From assembly GCA_964400655.1 (NCBI GenBank), contig CAYNVN010000006.1:1-10074 (forward strand): 10,074 bases of DNA. Reading direction: 5' to 3'. Made by a program: the position numbers and the translations under genes. The notes beneath the pieces are model-generated. The model was not told the DNA's origin and made no database searches. It saw only the letters and a program-made list of their open reading frames with translations. Source of the DNA: B16-G9 sp964400655 (lineage in GTDB: Bacteria; Bacteroidota; Bacteroidia; Bacteroidales; F082). Shown here piece after piece: positions 1-7,476 of this stretch (positions are counted from its first letter, which is position 1; the number at the start of each line of letters is the position of its first letter).

Positions 1-242
1 CCGGTGAAATCACCCTGCGCGGAAAAGTGCTGCCCGTTGGCGGTATTAAAGAAAAAATCCTTGCCGCCAAACGTGCAAAGATTAATCAGATAATTCTTTC
101 AAAAGAGAACCTGAAAGATATTAGCGAAATAAAAGAAGATTACATAAAAGGGGTAAACTTTCATTATGTTGATAACATGATGGAGGTAATCGACCTTGCG
201 TTGTTGACGGAAAAAGTTAAGAATCCGGTAAATATTTCCTAA
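1..242 (+). CDS. lon: ATP-dependent protease Lon, C-terminal end (5' truncated by window)
   Basis: The reading frame is open from base 3 and ends at TAA 240-242, so 79 residues are visible and the gene starts before the window. Lon is a cytoplasmic AAA+ serine protease that degrades misfolded and regulatory proteins. The visible start, GEITLRGKVLPVGGIKEK, is the signature around the second member of the Ser-Lys catalytic dyad. By alignment from memory with E. coli Lon (Lys722), the catalytic lysine is the K of GGIKEK, codon 48-50, visible residue 16. The following segment (KRAKINQIILSKENLKDI, then the VDNMMEVIDLAL helix) is the usual end of the protease domain. The catalytic serine, AAA+ module and N-domain lie outside the window. 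A GTG at 27 is an internal valine codon, not a start. Nothing suggests a broken gene. Identification is firm. Confidence 0.95.
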   Translation, partial: GEITLRGKVLPVGGIKEKILAAKRAKINQIILSKENLKDISEIKEDYIKGVNFHYVDNMMEVIDLALLTEKVKNPVNIS

Positions 243-271
243 AAAACCTCCCGTTTTACAAGGTGTTTTTT
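241..271 (+). terminator. Weak terminator-like hairpin just after lon
   Basis: An A6-C run (241-247) directly overlapping the lon stop can pair with G-T6 at 265-271. The stem extends by two or three more pairs only if one base is bulged. A U-rich tail is present. The position is right for lon termination, but the stem is weak. Confidence 0.3.
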
Positions 272-372
272 ATAAATAACCTGTAAAATATAAAAGGTAA
301 GCCTGTTTATAATACTGATTGAAAGATTAATAACAGCTTTTCTTTAGCAGGTTTCAGCTTGTTCTCTTTAGT

Positions 373-404
373 GTGAATAAAGTGTTTTGTAATTCACTTT
401 TTTT
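373..404 (+). terminator. Possible intrinsic terminator in the lon-kinase gap
   Basis: GTGAAT (373-378) and ATTCAC (392-397) form a perfect 6-bp inverted repeat around a 13-nt loop. It is followed at once by seven T (398-404). This has the shape of a Rho-independent terminator on the plus strand, but the stem is short and AT-rich. It lies 130 bp after lon and about 70 bp before the kinase gene, so it could separate the two transcription units. No clean Bacteroidetes promoter (TAnnTTTG) was found between it and the kinase start. Confidence 0.35.
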
Positions 405-475
405 ATTTACTTTTAAGTCATCGTTTTTCGAGTCTAAAATCGAGAATATTTCCTGTTTTAGTAAAAATTAAAATT

Positions 476-3400
476 ATGGGAGAAAACATGTCCGTAAATC
501 AACTTAAAGAAGAGTTAAAGGTGTTGCATGAGCAGCTTGAGAAAAGCAATAAATTCATGAAAAAACTTACTTCTTTTAACAATCAGTTTCTTGGAGAGGT
601 TTACAGGTGGGAATATGACGTAAAAACAAAAACTGTTTCGGGTGCGGATATGCTTTTCAATTTAGTGGGCCTACCGGTAATGGATAAAATCCAACTTGAT
701 AAACTTTTATTATTACTTAAATCTAATAATTACGATGATCTGTTATCGTTATATGTGAATTTTCCCGAAGAAGACAACGGGAAAATTTTTGAAAATACTT
801 TTCTTTTGCCCAACGGACAGAAGAAAACTTTCAGACATTCGGCCTGGCTTTTTTTAGAAAACGGTAAAAGAAGAAAAATTTACGGACTTGTAAAAGACAT
901 TACCCCGCAGCATAACGATAATAAAGAGTCGTTATTATTAAATTATCTGCCCGAGGTTTTTTCCAATATTGATGAAACCTATTTGATCATCAGTTTACAT
1001 GATTATAAACCGGTTTATTTAAGTCGTAATTTTTATAAAGTAACCCAAATATCTCCCAATATAAACAACTTCAGTTATAAAAAATATGCGGATCTGATTA
1101 TAGAGGAGGATTATGAGAAGTACCACAAGTTGATAGATTCGTTGGATAACGGATTAGAAGTAAGCGAAATATTACGAATTAAAGGAAAAGATGAATTAAA
1201 GTGGTTAAAGATTCATGCCATACCCATACCCGACAGAGGGGTTGTGGCCGTAATTGTAAAAAATATCAGTAAAGAAAAAATTACTGAGAAGTTGTTGGAC
1301 GAAAGTGAAACAAAATATAAAAAACTCATAAATCAATTACCCTTTGTTTTGGTAATACATAAAAATGGTATTATTAAATTTATTAATGAGCGGGGTAAAG
1401 ATTTAACAGGAAGCAAAAGGTTCCGTAATATTATAGGAAGAAGTATTTTTGAATTTATTCCGCCCGAACTGCACGAACGTAACAAAGAACGTATGCTACG
1501 GTTCGACCGGGGTGAAGCGGTTGATTTTCCGGTTGAAGAACTGTTGCTTGACAAAGATGGAAACAGGATTCCTGTAAAAATAATAGCTGAAAAAGTATTT
1601 TTTAACGGTGAGTGGTGTCATCAATTATTGATTCAGGATATCTCGAAAGAAAAGAAATACGAAAAAACCATTGAACAGGAACAAATTAAATTTCACCGCC
1701 TGCTGGATGTTGCTCCGGTTATCATTACCATTCTCAATAAAAAAGGTGAAGTTATCCTTATTAATAAAAAAGGTGCCGAAACCATTGGTCTCCCGCCGGA
1801 TAAGATAACAGGTAAAAACTGGTTCGATCATTTTGTTCCGGAAAGGGAAAGCCAAAAGTTAAAAGCCTTTTATGAAAAAATAATTGGTGGTACTGAGAAT
1901 TCGGTTGGGGTTTATGAAAATTCCATGTTAAGAGCAAACGGAACCAAAACCCTAATTGAATGGCATACAACATTATTGAAAGATGACAGGGGTGAAATAA
2001 CAGGAATGTTGAGCTCGGGGCAGGATATTTCATTAAAAAAAGATTACGAACGAAGCATTAAACAACAGCGTGGTTTGCTTCGCCTTATCGTTGATAAACT
2101 TCCAACCCTGTTGGCCTATGTTTCTAAAGACCAAAAGTTCTTGTTTGTAAATAAAGCATATGCCGATTTCTACGGTTATGAACCTGGCTATTTTATCGGT
2201 AAACGTGTGGATGATATCCTGCCGGGTGAATTTAAGGAAAGTAATAAAGAGTATTTTAGTCAGTTGGGTAATAAGTATGTCGAGTTTGAATCAAACAGAA
2301 CCAGCGCAAGCGGAAAAAAAATAATTACCCATGTGAGAATTATTCCGCATATTGACGAAGATGGAAACGTAATTGCCTATCTGTCGGCCTCTGAAGATAT
2401 TACTGAAAAGCGTAAAATGGAACGGGAACTGATAGAAAGAGAGCAAAACCTGTTACTGCTTATAAATAATACCCCCGATATTGTTTGCTTTAAAGATGCC
2501 AAAGGAAGATGGTTGCTGGCCAATGATGCCGACCTGAAACTCTTTGCTTTGGATAATGTTGATTATGTTGGAAAAACCGATTTGGAACTTGCCGAATACA
2601 CTCTGCCTGTTTATAAGGAATCGTTTAAAAAATGTATTGATTCCGATGAAGTTGCATGGAAAGCCAAAAGGGTGATTCAAAATGAAGAAGTTATACCCAC
2701 TGTAAATGGCGGTAATAAAATATTTGATATTTTGAAAGTTCCGGTATTTAATGAAGACGGAAGCAGAAAAGGCCTTATTGTGGTCGGACGAGATGTTACC
2801 GAAAAACGTCAGGCGGAAAAGGCTTTAAAAGAGAGTGAAGATAAGTTCAGGCGCATATTTACCGAATCGCTTACACCACAACTGTTGATCTCTTCAAATG
2901 CTAAATTTATTGATTGTAACGATGCGGCTTTTAAACTTTTAGGGTATAACGACAAATCATCCATTGTCGGTAAAACGGCTGCCGAGCTTTCTCCTGAATT
3001 TCAGGCTGACGGAACCCCTTCGGCTTCAACGTCTTTCAGGTATATTAAAAATGCCATAAAAAAAGGTTCCAATAGCTTTGAGTGGATTCATCTTACCAAA
3101 AACAACCGTAAAGTTTATCTTAACATTACCCTTACACCGCTTATTATCAATAATAAAGAAATACTTCATGTGGTGTGGCACGATATATCGGACAAAATTA
3201 AAAGGTATCAGGAAAATATAAAGCTGTTTACAGCCATCGAGCAAAGTCCGCTATCTATTGTAATTACCGATACTGCTGCAAAAATTGAATATGTTAATCC
3301 CGGCTTTACGCATATAACCGGTTATGCTCCCAAAGAGGTGATTGGTAAAAATCCGCGAATCCTGAAATCGGGAAAAACACCGTTTCACACCTACATTGAA

Positions 3401-5092
3401 ATGTGGAAAAGACTTACAAGCGGTGAAGTGTGGTCGGGTGAATTTTTGAACCGGCGTAAAAACGGAGAGGTCTATACCGAGTATTGTGTTATTGCACCCA
3501 TAAAGGATGACAAGGGAAAAGTAACCAATTATGTTGCTCTTAAGGAGGATATTACCAAGAAGAAAGAAGCCGATGAACGGCTGCTTGAAAGTGAGAACAG
3601 GTTCCGGTCGTTGTTTTACGAAAATGAATCCATCATTATTTTATTCGATCCTTCCAACGGCAACATTCTGGAAGCAAACGATGCCGCATGCCGTTTTTAT
3701 GGTTATACCCAGTCGGAAATGATTAAAAAAAGTGTTTTTGACTTTAATGTCAGGCCTCGCAAAGAGCTGTTAGAGCTTATTGAAAAGGTAAGGCTGAAAA
3801 AGCAAAATCATTTTTATTTCCGGCATAAGTTAAAAGACGGAAGCATTAAAGATGTGGAACTTTATACCGGCGTTTTGAACAGCAGGAAAAAAGAGGTGTT
3901 TTATTCGGTTATTCACGATATATCGGATAAAATAAAAGCTGAGAAAGAGCTGGTAAAAGCAAAAGAAAAGGCGGAAGAGAGCGACAGACTTAAATCGGCA
4001 TTTCTTGCTAATATGAGCCACGAAATACGTACCCCGATGAATGCCATTCTTGGTTTTGCCGCCCTTTTAAAAGATGAAGAGTTAAGTAAGGAAGAAAAAA
4101 GTCAGTTTGTTGACATCATTAATTCAAGCGGATATTCGTTGTTGGAAATCATCAACGATATTATTGAAATGTCGAAAATTGAGGCCGGACAAATTACCAT
4201 CAATAAAAAAGAAACGGAAGTTAATCAGATGGTTTCTTCCATCTACAAACAGCATTCTTTGCTTGCTTCCAAAAAGAATATCGAACTAAGGTATGTTCCC
4301 GACAGCCTGAAACAAAACATAACGCTGTTATTGGACGAAACCAAAGTTAAACAGATATTAACCAATCTGGTTAACAATGCCATTAAGTTTACCGATGAAG
4401 GATATGTTGAAATGGGCTACAAAGTGCTGGATACCGAAATTGAGTTTTATGTTAAAGATACCGGTATTGGTATAAGCAAAGAAAACCACAAACTTGTTTT
4501 CGACCGCTTTAATAAAATAACATGGGATACCGACTCCAAAAAAATATATCCCGGAACAGGTTTGGGGCTGAGCATCTCAAAGGCTTTTGTGGATAAAATG
4601 GGTGGACGTATTTTTCTGGAATCGGAAAAGGGCGTGGGTACCACTTTCTTTTTTACCCTCCCGTTGGAGATAACCGAATCATCGGTACAACCGGTTGTTA
4701 AAAAAGAGTTGTCGGCCAAACTAAACCTCGACGGTAAAGTAATATTGGTAGCCGAAGATACCGAAAGGAATTATCAGTTTTTTGAAATTGTACTGTCAAA
4801 GCTTGGGGCGGAGGTGCTGCATGCATGGACCGGTAAAGAGGCGGTTGATATTACCCGTGAAAATGATGGCAGGATAGATTTAATATTTATGGATATCAAA
4901 ATGCCCGATATGAACGGATACGAAGCAACAAAAATCATTAAAAAAGAGTATCCCGACTTACCGATAATTGCACAAACAGCCTATGCCTTTACCGAAGACC
5001 GCATTAGGGCCAAGGAGGCAGGATGTGACAATTATATCTCAAAACCGATTATTAAGGATAAATTGTTGGAGATGCTGAAAAACTATTTCTGA
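476..5092 (+). CDS. Soluble hybrid sensor histidine kinase with nine PAS modules and a C-terminal receiver
   Basis: This is a 1538-residue cytoplasmic multi-sensor kinase: it should autophosphorylate on histidine and pass phosphate to its own receiver. After a short N-terminal coiled coil (about 6-35) come nine PAS-type modules whose terminal [KEHRQ][ND][IV][ST] strands fall near residues 141, 263, 388, 517, 641, 773, 903, 1025 and 1148, a regular spacing of 122-132. Modules 1 and 2 are divergent. The HisKA phosphoacceptor is H1182 (MSHEIRTP). The HATPase shows the N box (TNLVNNAIKFT, from 1296), G1 DTGIGI (1328-1333), F box FDRF and G2 GTGLGL (1360-1365). The receiver has acidic E1427-D1428, phosphoacceptor D1473, T1501 and K1523, so all catalytic residues are present. 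There is no transmembrane segment, signal peptide, HPt or DNA-binding domain. ATG 488 is an alternative start, with GGGAG upstream; 476 gives the longest frame after an A-rich leader. Ligands and output partner are unknown, and no link to the neighbouring copper operon is visible. Confidence 0.95.
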   Translation: MGENMSVNQLKEELKVLHEQLEKSNKFMKKLTSFNNQFLGEVYRWEYDVKTKTVSGADMLFNLVGLPVMDKIQLDKLLLLLKSNNYDDLLSLYVNFPEEDNGKIFENTFLLPNGQKKTFRHSAWLFLENGKRRKIYGLVKDITPQHNDNKESLLLNYLPEVFSNIDETYLIISLHDYKPVYLSRNFYKVTQISPNINNFSYKKYADLIIEEDYEKYHKLIDSLDNGLEVSEILRIKGKDELKWLKIHAIPIPDRGVVAVIVKNISKEKITEKLLDESETKYKKLINQLPFVLVIHKNGIIKFINERGKDLTGSKRFRNIIGRSIFEFIPPELHERNKERMLRFDRGEAVDFPVEELLLDKDGNRIPVKIIAEKVFFNGEWCHQLLIQDISKEKKYEKTIEQEQIKFHRLLDVAPVIITILNKKGEVILINKKGAETIGLPPDKITGKNWFDHFVPERESQKLKAFYEKIIGGTENSVGVYENSMLRANGTKTLIEWHTTLLKDDRGEITGMLSSGQDISLKKDYERSIKQQRGLLRLIVDKLPTLLAYVSKDQKFLFVNKAYADFYGYEPGYFIGKRVDDILPGEFKESNKEYFSQLGNKYVEFESNRTSASGKKIITHVRIIPHIDEDGNVIAYLSASEDITEKRKMERELIEREQNLLLLINNTPDIVCFKDAKGRWLLANDADLKLFALDNVDYVGKTDLELAEYTLPVYKESFKKCIDSDEVAWKAKRVIQNEEVIPTVNGGNKIFDILKVPVFNEDGSRKGLIVVGRDVTEKRQAEKALKESEDKFRRIFTESLTPQLLISSNAKFIDCNDAAFKLLGYNDKSSIVGKTAAELSPEFQADGTPSASTSFRYIKNAIKKGSNSFEWIHLTKNNRKVYLNITLTPLIINNKEILHVVWHDISDKIKRYQENIKLFTAIEQSPLSIVITDTAAKIEYVNPGFTHITGYAPKEVIGKNPRILKSGKTPFHTYIEMWKRLTSGEVWSGEFLNRRKNGEVYTEYCVIAPIKDDKGKVTNYVALKEDITKKKEADERLLESENRFRSLFYENESIIILFDPSNGNILEANDAACRFYGYTQSEMIKKSVFDFNVRPRKELLELIEKVRLKKQNHFYFRHKLKDGSIKDVELYTGVLNSRKKEVFYSVIHDISDKIKAEKELVKAKEKAEESDRLKSAFLANMSHEIRTPMNAILGFAALLKDEELSKEEKSQFVDIINSSGYSLLEIINDIIEMSKIEAGQITINKKETEVNQMVSSIYKQHSLLASKKNIELRYVPDSLKQNITLLLDETKVKQILTNLVNNAIKFTDEGYVEMGYKVLDTEIEFYVKDTGIGISKENHKLVFDRFNKITWDTDSKKIYPGTGLGLSISKAFVDKMGGRIFLESEKGVGTTFFFTLPLEITESSVQPVVKKELSAKLNLDGKVILVAEDTERNYQFFEIVLSKLGAEVLHAWTGKEAVDITRENDGRIDLIFMDIKMPDMNGYEATKIIKKEYPDLPIIAQTAYAFTEDRIRAKEAGCDNYISKPIIKDKLLEMLKNYF

Positions 5093-6234
5093 TCAGGGAA
5101 TTTATCGGGTTTCGAAAATTGGGGATTGACCAAAAATTCATCATCCCGTAAGGTTTTGATAAAACTGATAAGGTCGTCTTTTTCCTGCGGGGTTAACCGT
5201 ACACCGCCTTCCGCCACATGGTGCATTAACGGATTTACATAGGGTGAATTTTTAAGCCCTTCGGAATAAAAATCGATAACCTCTTCAAGGGTTTTAAAAC
5301 GGCCGTCGTGCATGTACGGTGCCTGAAATTCGATGTTTCGCAATGTGGTGGCTTTGTAAGCACCTCTGTCGCTCTCTTTTCCGGTAACGGCATAACGGTC
5401 GGCCGCATCGGTAAAAACAGTGTCCTTTCCATTGTTGTAAAACAGGCTGGTTGTAAAAAGCGGATTGCCGGCACCTCCGTGGCAGTGAAAACAATCGGCA
5501 CCCTGTTCGGTGGTAAAAAGTACATATCCGTGTAACTCAGCCTGGTCAAGCTGCACTTCACCTCTTAAATAACGGTCGAATTTTGAATTGGCCGAAATAA
5601 GCGTTCTTACAAACTGTGCAATGGCCTTTTCAATATGGGTGAACTCTATTTGGTCGGTGCCGAAAGCTTTTGCAAAAAGTTCGGGATAACCTGGCAGTTG
5701 CCGGAACAGTTGTTTAATGCGGTTGGTGTCGCCGTCAATTTCGTCACGGGCCATAACCGCTGCTCTGACCATATCTTCAATGTTTCTAAAATCCGCGTCG
5801 GGATTATCATTGTATATAAAACCGTTCCAGCCGTAACCGCTGAAATTCCATACCAAATTAATCATGGGAAGCATTACGTGATGTGTTGTATCGCCGTGAA
5901 TGCCGTAAACAAATCCTCCGGGAAACCGTGGATTGTTGATGCCGGCTTCAAAAGCGTTTTCCTGAAGATGACAGGTGGCACAGCTCATCAGCGAATCGGG
6001 GTCGGTTCTTCCCGAAAGTCGGCCGTCGTAAAACAGGTAGCGGCCCAGCTCCACCCCTTCCACGGTCATGGGGTTATCGGCGGGAATATTAAGTTTTGTG
6101 GGAAATCCTTTGGGAATGTCGATGGTGTAAGGAGTTGGACGGTAAGGTTCCGGAACACTGTTTCCCGGACATCCGTAAAACAAAAAGACAAATGCTCCCA
6201 ACACAAATAGCAATATCAATCCCTGTTTCTTCAT
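5083..6234 (-). CDS. Di-heme cytochrome c peroxidase/MauG-family lipoprotein, MbnH-like
   Basis: A 383-residue exported di-heme protein. Numbering is from ATG 6234; a TTG three bases upstream could add one residue but is less likely. The N-terminus is a hydrophobic signal ending FYGC, so Cys22 probably carries lipid (the -3 position is F, not the usual L). Two c-type heme sites are visible: CATCH (85-89) and CFHCH (248-252). They are separated as in bacterial cytochrome c peroxidases, and the family motif APYMHDG follows at 305-311. Members reduce H2O2 or, as in MauG and MbnH, use a high-valent di-heme to oxidise protein side chains. Being the last gene of the operon, 6 bp after an MbnP-family gene, it is most likely MbnH-like, acting on that protein's tryptophan in the periplasm; this is inferred from context. 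Plain peroxidase activity is the alternative. Its stop lies inside the kinase gene (10-bp convergent overlap). Confidence 0.92.
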   Translation of the reverse strand: MKKQGLILLFVLGAFVFLFYGCPGNSVPEPYRPTPYTIDIPKGFPTKLNIPADNPMTVEGVELGRYLFYDGRLSGRTDPDSLMSCATCHLQENAFEAGINNPRFPGGFVYGIHGDTTHHVMLPMINLVWNFSGYGWNGFIYNDNPDADFRNIEDMVRAAVMARDEIDGDTNRIKQLFRQLPGYPELFAKAFGTDQIEFTHIEKAIAQFVRTLISANSKFDRYLRGEVQLDQAELHGYVLFTTEQGADCFHCHGGAGNPLFTTSLFYNNGKDTVFTDAADRYAVTGKESDRGAYKATTLRNIEFQAPYMHDGRFKTLEEVIDFYSEGLKNSPYVNPLMHHVAEGGVRLTPQEKDDLISFIKTLRDDEFLVNPQFSKPDKFPDQK

Positions 6235-6240
6235 CAACTT

Positions 6241-7041
6241 TTACTCCGTTTTAATGGTAAATACATTATGTCCGTTTTCAACAGCCGTGTGCATGGCTTC
6301 CTGATTTTCCATGATATCGCCCCCCCAATGGTTAAAATCCCAAACATTGGGCTCTTTAAACCACTGTTCCACATTCATTACAATGGTTACCTGCGTTGTT
6401 GCTCCTGTGGATACTGAAATGGCAGAACCGGGTAAATTAACGGTGAACCAGTTTTGAATAAACCCCGTTATCTCGCCATCATCGTTGTATTGTTGTCCTA
6501 TTCCCAAATGAAAGTTAAAAGGGCGAACCACCTGTTGAGGGTCTTTCCATTTTCCGTTCAGTTTTAAATAGTGATAACCACCGCCAAGGTATTCGGGCCA
6601 AAACATGTACGATTCAGGCGGATTAACAAACATAAAGGATTTGTTTTTTTCGCCCGTAATACCGAAAACAAAAGTAATGCTGTCGTATGTTCCGCTATCG
6701 ATATCGTCGGCAGGTTTGTATTGCCACGTGCCTGGAATGTCGGTGTCAACGTAATGAATGTCTTCCCACCCGTCGAGTAATTGATAATTACCCTTTTGCC
6801 ACAGTTTGAAATCGGAAACAAAATACTGGATGTTGTCAACCAGATAAGGATTGCCGGCTTCGTTTTGGTAAATCATGGTATCATAGTCAACCGGAAGGCC
6901 GTTGACGGTATGTTCAAACGTAAAGGCTATTTTTCCGGTTTGCGGGTCGGGCTCGGGGTTTCCGGTGCAACACGACGACTGTAGCAGGGCAAAAAGCAGC
7001 GGTACTACCAAAAGCAATATCAACGTTTTATTTAATTTCAT
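6241..7041 (-). CDS. MbnP-family copper-binding lipoprotein
   Basis: A 266-residue exported protein. The signal peptide ends QSSCC, with Cys24 the likely lipidated residue and Cys25 next to it. I recognise the MbnP family from FTFEHTVNG with D53 (about 40-55), an IQYFVSDFKL strand (71-80), MFWPEYLGGGYHYLKLNGKW (146-165), FNFHLG (175-180) and the His/Met/Trp-rich end W239...M244...M250-H251...F261. Methanotroph MbnP binds copper after its partner MbnH converts one Trp to kynurenine. Which Trp would be modified here cannot be read directly; candidates in conserved surroundings are W148, W198, W234 and W239. The gene sits 6 bp ahead of a di-heme MbnH-like enzyme and 61 bp after the small lipoprotein gene, in an operon led by an OprC-like copper receptor. 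A G7 tract (6320-6326) lies in the codons for W239-G241. Family assignment is strong; copper binding is inferred. Confidence 0.85.
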   Translation of the reverse strand: MKLNKTLILLLVVPLLFALLQSSCCTGNPEPDPQTGKIAFTFEHTVNGLPVDYDTMIYQNEAGNPYLVDNIQYFVSDFKLWQKGNYQLLDGWEDIHYVDTDIPGTWQYKPADDIDSGTYDSITFVFGITGEKNKSFMFVNPPESYMFWPEYLGGGYHYLKLNGKWKDPQQVVRPFNFHLGIGQQYNDDGEITGFIQNWFTVNLPGSAISVSTGATTQVTIVMNVEQWFKEPNVWDFNHWGGDIMENQEAMHTAVENGHNVFTIKTE

Positions 7042-7102
7042 AAAAAATATTTGAAAAGGTTAGAGCAGCTGTTCAGGTTGCAAAAATCGTACCTCTGTTT
7101 AC

Positions 7103-7474
7103 TCACTCCTCGTAAGGAACCACTCCGCTTACCACAAGGTATTTAAGGGTGTCGCCTTTGGAGTAACCCGATTTATAAATTTTTCCGTCAATCTTAATGC
7201 TTAAACGAAGCGCCGAATTGGGGTCGGTATATTTTCCTGAAATATATACCATGTCACCCTCTTCGGCCATAAAGGAACAGTGCCATACATCGTCGGCTCC
7301 GTCCGGATTAACCCTTACATTTATCACCTCTCCCGATTCGTCGAGATACGAAAGATTGTATTCCGAAACCGCCAAAGAGGCTTCGTATTCAACGTTAATT
7401 TGTGTGTTTCTGCTGCATGATGTAAATAACATCAAAATTGATAAGGCAAATATGGTGTTGGTCAATAATTTCAT
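7103..7474 (-). CDS. Small lipoprotein, possible MmpS-like beta-sandwich, function unknown
   Basis: A 123-residue lipoprotein starting at ATG 7474, two bases after the receptor's TAG (a GTG at 7477 would overlap that stop). The signal peptide ends LFTSC, giving lipidated Cys20. The mature part is all-beta in appearance: INVEYEASLAVSEYNLSYLDESG (26-48), a turn, DMVYISGKY (74-82), LSIKIDGKIY (91-100), GDTLKYLVVSG (107-117). The order (YE..., YxDxSG, xISG, IxIDGKxY, hydrophobic end) resembles MmpS-type transport accessory proteins by eye only. A cluster W64-H65-C66-S-F-M69 could bind a metal such as copper, but this is speculation. Its place between the OprC-like receptor and MbnP, with near-zero spacing to the receptor, implies a role in the same pathway, perhaps as a periplasmic acceptor or receptor partner. 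I do not recognise a named family with confidence. Confidence 0.85.
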   Translation of the reverse strand: MKLLTNTIFALSILMLFTSCSRNTQINVEYEASLAVSEYNLSYLDESGEVINVRVNPDGADDVWHCSFMAEEGDMVYISGKYTDPNSALRLSIKIDGKIYKSGYSKGDTLKYLVVSGVVPYEE

Positions 7475-7476
7475 CA

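Noticed and set aside
5635..6210. Plus-strand open frame of 191 codons opposite the di-heme protein gene
   Set aside because: It lies wholly antisense to a gene with clear heme and signal-peptide motifs and shows no recognisable domain.
5083..6234. Ordinary periplasmic cytochrome c peroxidase for H2O2 detoxification
   Set aside because: Not excluded from the protein alone, but the 6-bp linkage to an MbnP-family gene and the copper receptor favour the MbnH-like role.
7042..7102. Possible methanobactin-like precursor peptide or separate promoter between the small lipoprotein and MbnP genes
   Set aside because: The 61-bp gap has no room for a peptide gene with leader and no TAnnTTTG element at correct form; only a near-palindrome around CAGCTG is present.
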